A DNA stretch of 64,000 nt. It comes from Alitibacter langaaensis DSM 22999. Its GTDB lineage: Bacteria > Pseudomonadota > Gammaproteobacteria > Enterobacterales > Pasteurellaceae. Shown here one piece after another: positions 1 through 9,775 of the stretch (the first letter of the stretch is position 1; the number at the start of each line of letters is the position of its first letter). The position numbers and the translations under genes were made by a program. Below the pieces are notes generated by a model. That model ran no database searches, was not told where the DNA came from, and saw only the letters and a list, made by a program, of their open reading frames with translations. The stretch covers positions 1-64,000 of the forward strand of contig NZ_QENU01000008.1 of assembly GCF_003096995.1 (NCBI RefSeq), in the 5' to 3' direction.

Positions 1-17
1 CAATTATAGTAAAAATA

Positions 18-46
18 ATGCCCTTATCGAAATAAGGGCATTTTTG
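18..46 (+). terminator. Intrinsic terminator of a gene left of the window
   Basis: A 10-bp perfect stem (ATGCCCTTAT / ATAAGGGCAT, loop CGAA) is followed by a T run. It must serve a plus-strand gene that ends before base 1. Confidence 0.75.
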
Positions 47-112
47 TACGGTTTTGTTTAAATTTTGGTCTTTGTGCAACTGCTACATAATACCGTTTTT
101 TTAAATTCATGG

Positions 113-140
113 TTGCAAATACTTTCGTTTTTTCTATGAT
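113..140 (+). promoter_or_regulatory. Putative promoter of the porin-lyase operon
   Basis: TTGCAA at 113-118 and TATGAT at 135-140 are separated by 16 bp, about 110 nt before the porin start. This is a sequence match to the sigma-70 consensus only. The long 5' leader (about 147-253) shows no strong hairpin that I could see. Confidence 0.4.
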
Positions 141-253
141 AAGCCTCGATTACTACTCTTTAGGTAGAAATCTCAGTGCATTAGTACACATCAGATACAG
201 TGTAAGTAAACGAAAAAATTTACATCATTAGTTAATAACCAGGAGTATTTTTT

Positions 254-1309
254 ATGAAAAAATCACTTTCTTTGTTGACACTATCTTTACTCGCATCAGC
301 TACTGCGCACGGTGTCGAAATCTATAAAAAAGACGGCTTAGCTTTTCAAATTAATGGTCAATACAGACCAATGATCGTTCATTCAGAAGGTCAACGCACA
401 GATTTGCGTGACCGTGGTTCTCGTATTGAGTTTATCCTTAAACAAGATATGGGTGGCTGGACGTTAGTCGGTAAAAACCGAATTATCTTTAATGGTAAGG
501 ATGCTAATGGTAGTAACAATTCTGGTTTTGGTGAGCCACGTACAGCTCAACTTTATTTAGGTTTAGAACAAAAATCTATTGGTCGTTTATATTTTGGACG
601 TTTACCAACCAATGGTGATGCCATCATGTTAGGGGATTATCAATTAGGTGGCAACGGACGCAACCCATTAACAGCTTCAACAAGTAAAGGTATTCATTAC
701 CGTAGTGCGGCATATGCAGGTTTTGAAGTCGGTGCAGATTATTTATTTGGTTCTGCAGTTAAGGATCTCAATTCAACCAGTAGCTTAAAAAATGGTTATG
801 GACTCGCACTATACTATACCAATAAATTTAATGATGATTGGCGTTTCCGCTTCAGAGCTGGTTACACCCGAGATGCTTATGATAGTCATCAATTTAAGGC
901 GCCAGATAATAATGGTGTAAACAGAAGTTGGATTGCAAATGATGTAAACCGCGATGCTTGGCGTGTTTCCACAGAAGTGAAATATCGTGATTTTGAAGTT
1001 GCTTATAACTATGGTGAATTAAAAGATTTACAATTTGCTAATTATCTTGATACCGATCGCGTAAAAGAAAAAAGACACTTCCTTGCTGCGAGATATTTCT
1101 TTACACCAAAATTCGCAGCTTATAGCCAATTCCGTTATGAAAAACGCGGAGAAAACGTGAATCGCGGCTATACCGCTGGTTTAGATTATCGTCCTATTAA
1201 AAACTTTATTACCTTTATTGAATTTGCACGTGATCGCAACATTGCCAATGTCAACGTTCACAATGACTATGCAAACAGCTACTACACTGGTTTCCGTTTC
1301 CTATTCTAA
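254..1309 (+). CDS. Outer-membrane porin (Gram-negative general porin family)
   Basis: The 351-residue product has a signal peptide (hydrophobic residues 5-18, likely cleavage after residue 20) followed by alternating amphipathic strands typical of a trimeric beta-barrel porin. It ends in an aromatic residue (YYTGFRFLF), the usual outer-membrane insertion signal. A Shine-Dalgarno AGGAG lies 8 nt before the ATG. The stop is 11 nt before the polysaccharide lyase start, and that spacer carries GAGAGG as the lyase ribosome site, so the two genes are probably one transcript. Family knowledge supports passive diffusion of small solutes. The link with the lyase suggests, by inference, passage of oligosaccharides. 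I cannot assign it to a named Pasteurellaceae porin such as P2. Confidence 0.85.
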   Translation: MKKSLSLLTLSLLASATAHGVEIYKKDGLAFQINGQYRPMIVHSEGQRTDLRDRGSRIEFILKQDMGGWTLVGKNRIIFNGKDANGSNNSGFGEPRTAQLYLGLEQKSIGRLYFGRLPTNGDAIMLGDYQLGGNGRNPLTASTSKGIHYRSAAYAGFEVGADYLFGSAVKDLNSTSSLKNGYGLALYYTNKFNDDWRFRFRAGYTRDAYDSHQFKAPDNNGVNRSWIANDVNRDAWRVSTEVKYRDFEVAYNYGELKDLQFANYLDTDRVKEKRHFLAARYFFTPKFAAYSQFRYEKRGENVNRGYTAGLDYRPIKNFITFIEFARDRNIANVNVHNDYANSYYTGFRFLF

Positions 1310-1320
1310 GAGAGGTAAAT

Positions 1321-4320
1321 ATGAAATTAGCGTCGTTCCCCCGATTAACGCTCTTGGCTAGCTGCCTTATCGCAGCGAGTGCAAGCGCGGAGAATTATGT
1401 GTGGGATTTTTTTGAAACGGAAAAGCTACCGAGCAATCTTACCGTCGATGCGGGGCAGGTTGAGCCGAGCCAGTTGCGTTATAAAGACGGTAAGCAATCT
1501 TTGCGTTGGCAATTTCAGCCTGATGGAAAATTGGTTTTCAATCAAAACATGGATTTATCAACTGATGATGATGTGTTGCCACAAACATTTTTATTATGGA
1601 TTTATAACGAGAAAGCCATTAAATCACCGCTGAAATTCGCTTTTGAAGATAAAGGTTCGGTGAAAAAATCTTTCCAAATCAATCTTGATTTTGTCGGTTG
1701 GCGCGGGATTGCCGTGCCATTCCGCGATATGCAAGGCGAGAAAGTCAGCGCATTGGATAAATTAGTCATTCAAGCGCCAAATACGGCAGGTACATTATAT
1801 TTAGATCAATTGTTATTTAATGTGCCAGTGGATAATCGCGAACCGATTCCTGATTATCAAGCGCCATTTGTGAACTTGAAAATTAATACCGCCGCCAATA
1901 AACATTGGAATGCGTTGTTAATGTATGATCAAATGTTCGCTAAACAATATCCGAATTTGGATTTTAGTTCAGCTTTCCAAGCGGATAAAAACAGCGCAAG
2001 CATTTATCAGCGCTTTGAAACCGTGCTGAAAGTCGGCGAGAAAAAACCGAGCGCGGCGGATGTGGAAGGTATTTTGAAAAAATATGCGGCATTTAATATC
2101 CATGAGAAAGATGGCGTGATTCAAGGGGCGATGGTCGATTTCCCTGCGCGTCAAAAATTCATGAAAAATAACCGCACTTTTGACAAAGCTACGCAAGATT
2201 TCTTACTCACTTCCAATTCTATGCGCGATATCGGCAAAGTGATGCTAGAAAGTGCGCGCGCTTTACGTTCTGATGCATTAACTACGGAGCAACGTCAGCA
2301 ATTAGAAGCGCAATTCTTGCTCACTACTCGCTATTTATTCGATCAAGGGATGGTGCGCGGCAGCGGTATTCAAATCGTCAGCCATATGGGCTATCAAAAT
2401 CGCGAAATGTTCGATGCGTGGTTCTTGATGCGTGATTTACTCGCTAAAGAGGGATTGTTAGAGCAAGCACAAGGCGCAATGGCGTGGTTTACTGGTATGG
2501 GTCGAATTTTAGAACCTGATGCGCAAATTGTTGATACCAATGTGGATATTCTCAATACGCAATTACAATGGATTTTAAAAAGTATCCTACTATTGCCTGA
2601 TGAAAAACAACGTTCAGCATTGCTTAACCAATTCTCTCATTGGTTAACGCTCTCAATTTTGCAATCCCAAGGCGTGGGCGGTGGTTTCAAACCAGACGGT
2701 TCGATTTTCCACCACTCGCAACATTATGTTGCCTATGCTAAAGACGCCTTTGGTGGCTTAGCACCATTAGTTTATGCTATCAATAATTCTCCGTATGCCT
2801 TAAGCAAAGCGGCAAAAGCACGCTTAGACGATGTGCTATACAAAATGTGGATTTACACCAAAGATCGTGAAATTCCTATCGTATTGAGCGGTCGCCACCC
2901 AACGGGTAAATTCAACGTTAGCCCTGAACCATTTAAATGGTTTGCGCTCGCAGGCGATAACGGCGAAAAAATTAACCGCACTTTTGCGGGTATTTACGCA
3001 GCGATGACACAAAAAGCTGAGTTTGAAGGCGTGCCAGCGGCTAATGAACCTGTCGGCGCATGGGCGATGAACTATGCTTCGATGGTAGTACAACGCCGTC
3101 ATGTGGATGATCCAAAACTATCATGGCTTGCTATCGCGCGCGGTTTCAGCCGCTATCTCGTAGGTAATGAGTCTTATGATAAAAATAACCGCTACGGACG
3201 CTATATGTCTTACGGCGCGTTAGAAATTATCCCAGACCATTTCGCTAATCGTGGTTATCGCTATGACGGTTGGGATTGGAATCGTTTCCCAGGCACAACC
3301 GCTATTCGCTTGCCATATCCTGATCTCAAAGCCCAATTGTTGCAATTGCCTGCGGCAGGATTGGAAGAAATGTTGCTTTCAACGGAAACCTATGCTGGCG
3401 GTACGGATTTGAACAACAACAGCATGTACGCAATGAAATTACGCGGGCACAGCAAATATCAACAAGAATCTTTCTTCGCGAAAAAATCCTATTTCTTGTT
3501 TGATAATCAAATTGTTGCGCTCGGTAGCGACATTCAAAGCGATGACGGCAAACATCATACGGAAACTACCCTTTTCCAACATAATGTTGCCGATCATAAA
3601 GCGGCGATTGTTAATGGCGAATCCATCGCTAAACTCGGCACAACGAAAACTCTCACTAGCCCAGCGGTGCTCTCTGATCCAGCAGGCAACCGCTATTATG
3701 TTGGCGAAGGACAAAACATCGTGTTTAGCTATCAAACCCAAGAGTCTGTTGATGATCGCGATGATAAACCGACCAAAGGCGACTTTGCCACTGCTGTAAT
3801 TGACCACGGCACCGCGCCGAAGAATGGCCAATATGAATACGCCATTCTCATTGCGCCAAAAGCAGAGCAAAAAGCGGATTATCAAAAACTCGCGCAAACC
3901 AGCGATTTGCACGCTGTTCGTGATAATCACAGCGGCCAAGAGGGATATGCCTATTTTGAAGCGGCTCAACAGGATGTTGGCGGTATCGTTTTAGGTGCGG
4001 ATAAACCGTTAATGGCAATGGCGCAAAAAGGTGAAGGCGCGCTTGAACTTTCCATCGTGAACCCTGATTTTGCATTCTATCAAGGCACGGAAGCCGATCA
4101 GGTGAAAGATGGTAAACAAGCTGAGGTCAGCATCTATTCACGCGAATGGCGCAAAGTGCCGTCTCAAGCACAACAATCCACCTTGACTGTTAAAGGCAAA
4201 TGGAAACTTGAGAAAGCCAACCAATGCGCAAGCGCACAAGTGAAAGGTGATACCACTCTCGTTACCACTAACACCGTTGATGCTACACCGTGTAAAGTGA
4301 AATTAGTTGCGGTGAAATAG
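1321..4320 (+). CDS. Secreted chondroitinase-ABC-like polysaccharide lyase (family PL8)
   Basis: The 999-residue product begins with a signal peptide cleaved near ASASA-E (residue 23). Its layout follows Proteus chondroitin ABC lyase I. An N-terminal lyase carbohydrate-binding-type domain (about 25-170) carries YNEKAI and LDFVGWR. A helical toroid follows (about 200-600) with an HHSQHYVAYA segment near residues 465-475 in the place of the catalytic His/Tyr, and LSGRHP in the place of the catalytic Arg. The beta-sandwich part contains NRYGRY near 622 and GWDWNRFPGT near 650. Family members cleave chondroitin and dermatan sulfate, sometimes hyaluronan, by beta-elimination. Length matches the family (about 1000). 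The protein is probably periplasmic or exported. Exact substrate cannot be read from the sequence. It sits directly behind a porin and before a terminator at 4349. Confidence 0.85.
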   Translation: MKLASFPRLTLLASCLIAASASAENYVWDFFETEKLPSNLTVDAGQVEPSQLRYKDGKQSLRWQFQPDGKLVFNQNMDLSTDDDVLPQTFLLWIYNEKAIKSPLKFAFEDKGSVKKSFQINLDFVGWRGIAVPFRDMQGEKVSALDKLVIQAPNTAGTLYLDQLLFNVPVDNREPIPDYQAPFVNLKINTAANKHWNALLMYDQMFAKQYPNLDFSSAFQADKNSASIYQRFETVLKVGEKKPSAADVEGILKKYAAFNIHEKDGVIQGAMVDFPARQKFMKNNRTFDKATQDFLLTSNSMRDIGKVMLESARALRSDALTTEQRQQLEAQFLLTTRYLFDQGMVRGSGIQIVSHMGYQNREMFDAWFLMRDLLAKEGLLEQAQGAMAWFTGMGRILEPDAQIVDTNVDILNTQLQWILKSILLLPDEKQRSALLNQFSHWLTLSILQSQGVGGGFKPDGSIFHHSQHYVAYAKDAFGGLAPLVYAINNSPYALSKAAKARLDDVLYKMWIYTKDREIPIVLSGRHPTGKFNVSPEPFKWFALAGDNGEKINRTFAGIYAAMTQKAEFEGVPAANEPVGAWAMNYASMVVQRRHVDDPKLSWLAIARGFSRYLVGNESYDKNNRYGRYMSYGALEIIPDHFANRGYRYDGWDWNRFPGTTAIRLPYPDLKAQLLQLPAAGLEEMLLSTETYAGGTDLNNNSMYAMKLRGHSKYQQESFFAKKSYFLFDNQIVALGSDIQSDDGKHHTETTLFQHNVADHKAAIVNGESIAKLGTTKTLTSPAVLSDPAGNRYYVGEGQNIVFSYQTQESVDDRDDKPTKGDFATAVIDHGTAPKNGQYEYAILIAPKAEQKADYQKLAQTSDLHAVRDNHSGQEGYAYFEAAQQDVGGIVLGADKPLMAMAQKGEGALELSIVNPDFAFYQGTEADQVKDGKQAEVSIYSREWRKVPSQAQQSTLTVKGKWKLEKANQCASAQVKGDTTLVTTNTVDATPCKVKLVAVK

Positions 4321-4348
4321 TATTTAAATAAAAATACTTAAACTCCCC

Positions 4349-4386
4349 AAAAGGACTGTTTCTGATACTCAGATTCAGTCCTTTTT
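4349..4386 (+). terminator. Terminator of the porin-lyase unit
   Basis: AAAAGGACTG and CAGTCCTTTT form a 10-bp stem with a 17-nt loop, followed by T residues, 28 nt after the lyase stop. Confidence 0.7.
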
Positions 4387-4486
4387 ATTTGTATTAATAT
4401 AGCAATGTTTATTCCATTTATTATGTAGCCACAAAAATGGCGTTAATAAAACTGTAAATTTATGGAATAGGCAAAATGCGCATAAA

Positions 4487-4525
4487 AAAATAACGGAATA
4501 GATCAGAAATCTTTTCCGTTATTTT
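4487..4525 (-). terminator. Terminator of folE
   Basis: AAAATAACGGAA pairs with TTCCGTTATTTT. Read on the minus strand the hairpin follows the folE stop by about 38 nt and is followed by a T run (A run at 4484-4490 on the plus strand). Confidence 0.75.
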
Positions 4526-4563
4526 GAAAGAAAGAGAATTTAGGGCTTAATTTAATCCAGCGT

Positions 4564-5217
4564 TTATTTATTGATTAACGATAAAAATTCTTTACGCGTT
4601 TCCCGATCTTCTAAGAAAACCCCGCCAAATGCTGAAGTCACGGTATAACTATTCGTGTCTTTAATCCCACGACATTTCACACAGAAATGCGTCGCTTTCA
4701 TATACACGGCGACATCGTCTGTTTCCAAAATTGTTTGAAAAGCTAACAGAATTTGTTCCGTCAAGCGTTCTTGTACTTGAGGGCGTTGGGCGAAAAACTG
4801 CACCACTCGGTTAATTTTTGATAATCCGATAACCCAATTTTTCGGATAATACGCCACCGAAACCAAGCCATCAATGGTTACAAAGTGATGCTCGCAAGTG
4901 CTGGTTAAAGTAACGTCATTCACTAACACCATTTCACTCACTTTCATGCGGTTTTCAATATTGGTAATTTTAGGGAAATTCGCATAATCTAAGCCGCTGA
5001 AAATTTCATCCACATACATTTTTGCTAAACGCACGGGCGTTTCTTCAAGGCTGTCATCTCGCAAATCCAAACCAATGAGTTCCATTACTTCACGCATTTT
5101 TTGTTCAATGGCGTTGCGGCGGCTATCTTTGCTTTCCTGTAAATGTAGCATTGGGGTTTCAATCCCCTTTTCTACCAAGGCATCACGAACTTTTTTCGCT
5201 TCTGCTGAAATTGTCAT
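4564..5217 (-). CDS. folE: GTP cyclohydrolase I
   Basis: FolE converts GTP to 7,8-dihydroneopterin triphosphate, the first step of tetrahydrofolate synthesis. The zinc ligands are visible: TCEHHF (Cys108 and His111) and the second Cys in HFCVKCRG. Conserved motifs GLVSVAYYP and QERLT are present. I place the start at the ATG at 5217, which has AAAGGA six nt upstream and gives 217 residues, close to E. coli (222). A longer reading to 5238 would need a GTG and would swallow the ribosome site. It is a single gene, convergent with the lyase and divergent from asnS. Confidence 0.95.
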   Translation of the reverse strand: MTISAEAKKVRDALVEKGIETPMLHLQESKDSRRNAIEQKMREVMELIGLDLRDDSLEETPVRLAKMYVDEIFSGLDYANFPKITNIENRMKVSEMVLVNDVTLTSTCEHHFVTIDGLVSVAYYPKNWVIGLSKINRVVQFFAQRPQVQERLTEQILLAFQTILETDDVAVYMKATHFCVKCRGIKDTNSYTVTSAFGGVFLEDRETRKEFLSLINK

Positions 5218-5381
5218 TCTTTGTCCTTTTTTAGGCACTTAGGTCAAAATTAATTGGCGCATTCTAGCAAATATAGGGATAAGATTAAATAAAGTGCGGT
5301 GAAAAAATCAGAGATTTTTGGAATTACACTTATCCAATGTTAAAAAGGAAAGCAATCGTTTCAATGATGACGGATAATTTT

Positions 5382-5410
5382 TTGGTAATTTAGCCAAATT
5401 AAGGTAAACT
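5382..5410 (+). promoter_or_regulatory. Putative asnS promoter
   Basis: TTGGTA (5382-5387) and TAAACT (5405-5410) are 17 bp apart, about 50 nt before the asnS start. Moderate consensus match only. Confidence 0.35.
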
Positions 5411-5458
5411 ACACGGCATTTTCTAACCTTATATCAAACCAATTTTTCGGAGATAAAA

Positions 5459-6862
5459 ATGGCAAAAATTGCGTCAATCGTAGATGTGCTACAAGGTAAA
5501 GTAGCCATTGGCGAAAAAGTAACGGTGCGCGGTTGGGTGCGTACACGTCGTGATTCAAAAGCGGGGCTTTCTTTCTTAGCCGTTTACGATGGTTCATGTT
5601 TTGATCCTATCCAAGCAATCATCAACAACGATATCGTGAATTATGAAAGCGAAGTGTTGCGTTTAACTACAGGCTGTTCTGTGATTGTCACGGGCACGGT
5701 GGTGGAATCGCCTGCTGAAGGACAAGCGGTTGAATTACAAGCAGAAACGGTTGAAGTCACAGGTTGGGTGGAAGATCCTGATACTTACCCAATGGCGGCG
5801 AAACGCCATTCCATTGAATATTTACGCGAAGTTGCTCACTTACGTCCGCGTACCAATATTATCGGTGCGGTGGCTCGAGTGCGTCATTGCTTGGCTCAAG
5901 CGATTCATCGTTTCTTCCACGAACAAGGTTTCTATTGGGTTGCCACGCCATTAATTACCGCTTCTGATACTGAAGGTGCGGGCGAAATGTTCCGTGTTTC
6001 CACCTTAGATTTAGAAAACTTACCTCGCACGGACAAAGGTGCGGTCGATTTTAGCCAAGATTTCTTTGGCAAAGAGTCATTCTTAACGGTATCTGGTCAG
6101 TTAAATGGCGAAACCTATGCTTGCGCATTAAGCAAAATTTATACTTTTGGCCCAACATTCCGTGCTGAAAATTCAAATACTACTCGCCACTTGGCGGAGT
6201 TCTGGATGGTTGAGCCTGAAATTGCTTTTGCGGATTTAGCGGATAATGCGAAAGTGGCGGAAGATATGTTGAAATATGTTTTCAAAGCCGTGCTTGCAGA
6301 ACGCCGTGATGATTTAGAGTTTTTCGCTAAACATGTTGATAAAGATGTGATCACTCGTTTAGAAAACTTTATCAATTCACCATTTGCGCAAATCGATTAT
6401 ACGGATGCAATTGATGTATTGTTAAAATCAGGCAAAAAATTTGAATTCCCAGTATCTTGGGGTATCGATCTTTCATCTGAACACGAACGTTATTTAGCAG
6501 AAGAACACTTTAAATCGCCAGTGGTGGTAAAAAACTATCCGAAAGACATTAAAGCGTTCTATATGCGTTTAAATGATGACGGCAAAACGGTGGCGGCAAT
6601 GGATGTATTAGCCCCAGGAATTGGTGAAATCATCGGTGGTTCACAACGTGAAGAACGTTTAGACGTGTTAGATAAACGTATGGCTGAAATGGGATTAAAC
6701 CCGGAAGATTACTGGTGGTATCGCGATTTACGCAAATATGGCACCGTACCACATTCAGGCTTTGGCTTAGGATTTGAACGTTTAATCGTGTATGTAACAG
6801 GCGTGCAAAACATTCGTGATGTGATCCCATTCCCTCGTTCACCACGCAATGCAAACTTCTAA
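5459..6862 (+). CDS. asnS: Asparaginyl-tRNA synthetase
   Basis: This 467-residue class IIb synthetase charges tRNA-Asn. An OB-fold anticodon-binding domain fills residues about 15-110 ([12 protein letters not shown] near 22). The catalytic domain carries motif 2 ([17 protein letters not shown]) and motif 3 ([10 protein letters not shown]) near the C-terminus. Asn rather than Asp specificity is indicated by overall similarity to the AsnRS family and by length (E. coli 466). The Shine-Dalgarno GGAGA stands before the ATG. Monocistronic, with a terminator made of paired uptake sequences right behind it. Confidence 0.96.
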   Translation: MAKIASIVDVLQGKVAIGEKVTVRGWVRTRRDSKAGLSFLAVYDGSCFDPIQAIINNDIVNYESEVLRLTTGCSVIVTGTVVESPAEGQAVELQAETVEVTGWVEDPDTYPMAAKRHSIEYLREVAHLRPRTNIIGAVARVRHCLAQAIHRFFHEQGFYWVATPLITASDTEGAGEMFRVSTLDLENLPRTDKGAVDFSQDFFGKESFLTVSGQLNGETYACALSKIYTFGPTFRAENSNTTRHLAEFWMVEPEIAFADLADNAKVAEDMLKYVFKAVLAERRDDLEFFAKHVDKDVITRLENFINSPFAQIDYTDAIDVLLKSGKKFEFPVSWGIDLSSEHERYLAEEHFKSPVVVKNYPKDIKAFYMRLNDDGKTVAAMDVLAPGIGEIIGGSQREERLDVLDKRMAEMGLNPEDYWWYRDLRKYGTVPHSGFGLGFERLIVYVTGVQNIRDVIPFPRSPRNANF

Positions 6863-6878
6863 AACTAAGAAAAATTTG

Positions 6879-6902
6879 ACCGCACTTTATGTGCGGTTTT
6901 TT
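6879..6902 (+). terminator. asnS terminator built from inverted uptake sequences
   Basis: ACCGCAC-TTTAT-GTGCGGT forms a 7-bp stem followed by a T run. One arm carries the full uptake core ACCGCACTT. Confidence 0.8.
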
Positions 6903-6934
6903 ATCTCTAGTTTCTGAGAGCCTTATTCAGCACC

Positions 6935-7588
6935 CTAGTCAAAAAGCTTTTTAATTTCACTAATTTGAGTAAATTTAAAATCAGAAATTGCCCAACGAGC
7001 ATCATGCCAATGTTCGCTTTCTGGCACAACCGCACATTTCATATTGGCAGATTTTGCTGAAATCATCCCTGTGACCGAATCTTCCACGGCAAGACAATGT
7101 TTTGCTGGCACGCCTAATTTTTGGGCAGCATGCAGATATACCATAGGATGAGGCTTGTTATATTCCAATTCTTCCGCTGAAGATAAATAATCAAAATATT
7201 GTGCAATGCCACAGCTTTTTACGATTTCTTCCAGCATATACAAAGGCGATGCCGATGCGACCGCGAGTTTAATCTTTTTTTCATGTAAATAACTTAAGGT
7301 TTCTCGCACGCCATCGATGAGCGGCTTTTTCTTAAGAATAATCGCAATGGCATAATCAAGCAGCTCTTGACTTAACTCTTCGGGGCTTTTGCCGGAATGA
7401 TAATCCGCATAATGATGTAGCACATAATCCGTGACGCCACCGATGTGCAAACCTCGTAAATTCGCAATATCAGCCCGTGTCACAGGATAACCCTGCTGAT
7501 TGAAATATTGAACCTCAGCTTCATTCCAAATGGGTTCCGAATTAATCAGTGTTCCGTCCATATCAAAAATAACGGCTTGAATCTGCAT
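6935..7588 (-). CDS. HAD-superfamily sugar-phosphate phosphatase (HxpB/YniC-like)
   Basis: The 217-residue product is a haloacid-dehalogenase phosphatase. Motif I FDMDGTLINSEP (residues 8-19) holds the nucleophilic and acid/base Asp. Motif II is the Ser in VASASP. The Lys of motif III is in YNKPHP, and EDSVTGMISA supplies the motif IV acid. It is the last gene of the dihydroxyacetone kinase operon, 3 nt after dhaM. Relatives dephosphorylate hexose, hexitol or glycerol phosphates. Its place in the operon suggests a triose-phosphate or related substrate (inference). Confidence 0.85.
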   Translation of the reverse strand: MQIQAVIFDMDGTLINSEPIWNEAEVQYFNQQGYPVTRADIANLRGLHIGGVTDYVLHHYADYHSGKSPEELSQELLDYAIAIILKKKPLIDGVRETLSYLHEKKIKLAVASASPLYMLEEIVKSCGIAQYFDYLSSAEELEYNKPHPMVYLHAAQKLGVPAKHCLAVEDSVTGMISAKSANMKCAVVPESEHWHDARWAISDFKFTQISEIKKLFD

Positions 7589-7591
7589 AAT

Positions 7592-8002
7592 TTATGTCCC
7601 CGCTTGTTCTAATTTTAAACCAGCCGCCGCATTCGCTTCAGCCAACACGGTTTGCAAATCATCGCCACTTGATGCAGAAACGGCAGCCGCAAAAGCACCT
7701 TCAACCAATGCGGCATAGCTGATCACAACATTTTTTGCCATATCCGCATCTAACAAATCAATAGCGGTTTCTGCGCTTAAAATTGCACTCCCAAGATCCA
7801 CAAAAATAATTACGCCATCGGCAGAATAAACATCTTCTATTGCCGTCATAATTTTAACCGCATCAGTCCCTATGGGATTCTCTGAATCATCAATCCCTGC
7901 GGCGACTGTAATTTTGCAACCATCACCCGCCATTTGACGGGTGATTTCAGCCACACCTTGCGCTAATTTTTCACTATGTGAAACCAAAACTAAATTAACC
8001 AT
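7592..8002 (-). CDS. dhaM: PTS-dependent dihydroxyacetone kinase phosphotransferase subunit DhaM (EIIA-only)
   Basis: DhaM passes phosphate from the PTS to ADP bound on DhaL. The protein is only the EIIA-Man-like domain (136 residues): VNLVLVSHSEKL contains the phosphoryl-accepting His9, and VDLGSAILSAET is the second family signature. E. coli DhaM is far longer because HPr-like and enzyme-I-like domains are fused behind it; those are absent here, so general HPr must serve as donor. I start at the ATG at 8002 (GAGG 5 nt upstream). A GTG two codons earlier lies on top of the ribosome site. The gap to dhaL is small. Confidence 0.92.
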   Translation of the reverse strand: MVNLVLVSHSEKLAQGVAEITRQMAGDGCKITVAAGIDDSENPIGTDAVKIMTAIEDVYSADGVIIFVDLGSAILSAETAIDLLDADMAKNVVISYAALVEGAFAAAVSASSGDDLQTVLAEANAAAGLKLEQAGT

Positions 8003-8010
8003 TTTCACCT

Positions 8011-8637
8011 CTATTTCACTGCATCATATAAGGCTTTAATCATATACATAGTCGACGTTGCACCGGGATCTTGATGCCCTGCACTTCGTTCACCCAAATA
8101 ACTTGCACGCCCTTTTTTAGCGATTAATGGAATCGTAGCTGCCACGGATTCTTCCGCTTTTTTCACCGCACTTTCCAATAAAACTGCCAAAGGTTGGGAT
8201 TTATCAGCAGCGTCTAACTCGGCTAATACAGGCAACCATACATCACACATCGTTTTATCGCCTATTTCAGCACGTCCTCGAGCGATAATGCCTTCTACGC
8301 CCTGTTTAAGCACGGTAATCAGTTCATCATTAGAAATTTCTTCTTTTCCGACCGCACTTTGTGCGCCTTTGATAAATAATGAGCCATATAATGGGCCACT
8401 GGCACCGCCAACTTGAGATAACAATGTCGTGCCGACAGTTTTCAAGATCGTGCCAATATCCTTTTCTGATACGGTGGCTACTTTTTCTAATGCTTTGCTA
8501 AAGCCCCGTTGCATATTTAAACCGTGATCCGCATCGCCAATTTCTGTGTCTAATTGTGTTAAATAATCACGTTGCGCGGTCATCACTTCATTACAATTTT
8601 CTATCCATTGCAACACTTGCGATTTTGTCATACTCAT
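8011..8637 (-). CDS. dhaL: Dihydroxyacetone kinase nucleotide-binding subunit DhaL
   Basis: The 208-residue protein keeps ADP as a tightly bound cofactor and phosphorylates the dihydroxyacetone held by DhaK. The Mg-ADP-binding acidic motif DTEIGDADHGLN is near residues 28-39, and GGASGPLYGS near 78. The helical-barrel DhaL fold normally has about 210 residues. GGAGA stands before the ATG at 8637. It lies between dhaK (28 nt) and dhaM. Confidence 0.95.
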   Translation of the reverse strand: MSMTKSQVLQWIENCNEVMTAQRDYLTQLDTEIGDADHGLNMQRGFSKALEKVATVSEKDIGTILKTVGTTLLSQVGGASGPLYGSLFIKGAQSAVGKEEISNDELITVLKQGVEGIIARGRAEIGDKTMCDVWLPVLAELDAADKSQPLAVLLESAVKKAEESVAATIPLIAKKGRASYLGERSAGHQDPGATSTMYMIKALYDAVK

Positions 8638-8665
8638 TACGACTTCTCCTTGTTTGGCTAAACTT

Positions 8666-9736
8666 CTATTCGCCCCAACGCAATGCGGGTGTATTCACTG
8701 GTGCATCCCATAATTCCAAAATTGCATCATCCACTTTCAATAATGTAATAGAGATCCCTTGCATATCTAAGGACGTACAGTATGAGCCAATCAGATTACG
8801 TTCAATTTTTAAGCCGAATTCTTCAGCCACTTGTTCTAATTTATGATATACCCCATAAAGTTCAGAAAGCGGAACTGCCCCAAGATTATTCACTAACGCA
8901 ATAACGCGATCACCTTTTTGCAATGCTTTTTTGCTGTCTTTTACTTCATCCCATTGATTACTCTCATGATTCCAACGGCGAATTGTACGTTCATAATCAC
9001 CGTGCGCAATTAAGGTTTCAAACATTTGTTCAACCGTTTTATTCAAATCAACAAATTCGCGGCGTTCAATTCCCGGTTCGCCATGAATTCCCACGCCAAA
9101 CTCCATTTCATTCTCGGCTAATGTGAAAGACGGTTTACCCGCGGCTGGCACTGTGCAAGCCCCTAGTGCGATTCCAATGGAATGCCCAGCATTATTGAGT
9201 TTATAACCTAATTCGGCAAGCTGCTCTAAGGAATACCCTTTTTCTGCTGCCGCACCTAGTAATTTTTCTAAAATTACTGTATTTGCCACACCACGGCGAC
9301 CCGCTGTATAAAGACTATCTTTTACGGCAACATCATCATCAACCAATACTGTTGCTACTTTAACACCGCTGTCCGCGAGCAATTCTGCTGCCGTTTCAAA
9401 GTTCAATACATCACCAGTGTAATTTTTAATTAATAAGAGTACACCTTCGCCACTATCTACATTTAAACCACACTCAAACATTTGATCTGGCGTTGGAGAG
9501 GTAAAAATAGCCCCTGGACAAGCACCATCTAACATTCCTTTTCCCACAAAACCTGCGTGCATTGGTTCATGACCACTTCCACCACCAGAAATTAACGCAA
9601 CTTTTCGAGCAACAGGCGCATCTGCGCGGCGTACATAGACAGGATCGGTATTCAAAACTAGATTGCGATGAGCTTTGGCTAAACCTTGTAATTGTTCATC
9701 TAATACGGTATCAACGGAATTAATTAATTTTTTCAT
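8666..9736 (-). CDS. dhaK: Dihydroxyacetone kinase substrate-binding subunit DhaK
   Basis: DhaK (356 residues) binds dihydroxyacetone covalently as a hemiaminal on His218, which is present in FGVGIHGEPGIERRE at the same number as in E. coli. The GGGSGHEPMH motif (residues 51-60) also belongs to the active site. It is the first gene of a four-gene operon (dhaK-dhaL-dhaM-HAD) that turns dihydroxyacetone into DHAP with PEP as the source of phosphate. AAGGAC precedes the ATG. A CRP-type site and a -10 box lie upstream (9776-9818). Confidence 0.95.
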   Translation of the reverse strand: MKKLINSVDTVLDEQLQGLAKAHRNLVLNTDPVYVRRADAPVARKVALISGGGSGHEPMHAGFVGKGMLDGACPGAIFTSPTPDQMFECGLNVDSGEGVLLLIKNYTGDVLNFETAAELLADSGVKVATVLVDDDVAVKDSLYTAGRRGVANTVILEKLLGAAAEKGYSLEQLAELGYKLNNAGHSIGIALGACTVPAAGKPSFTLAENEMEFGVGIHGEPGIERREFVDLNKTVEQMFETLIAHGDYERTIRRWNHESNQWDEVKDSKKALQKGDRVIALVNNLGAVPLSELYGVYHKLEQVAEEFGLKIERNLIGSYCTSLDMQGISITLLKVDDAILELWDAPVNTPALRWGE

Positions 9737-9775
9737 ATTGTCGTCCTTTTAAGAAAGAGAAAAGAAAACGCATAC

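Noticed and set aside
73..88. Possible CRP site upstream of the porin (TGTGC-N6-TACAT)
   Set aside because: Only about 7 of 10 half-site bases match, and such matches are common in AT-rich DNA.
3439..3969. A 176-codon open frame opposite the lyase
   Set aside because: It has no family resemblance and no ribosome site, and lies wholly within a clear PL8 gene.
1..4320. Absence of uptake sequences in the porin-lyase region as proof of recent transfer
   Set aside because: An equally long stretch without them covers the housekeeping gene ppc and the efflux gene (about 48.1-52.8 kb), so the gap proves little.
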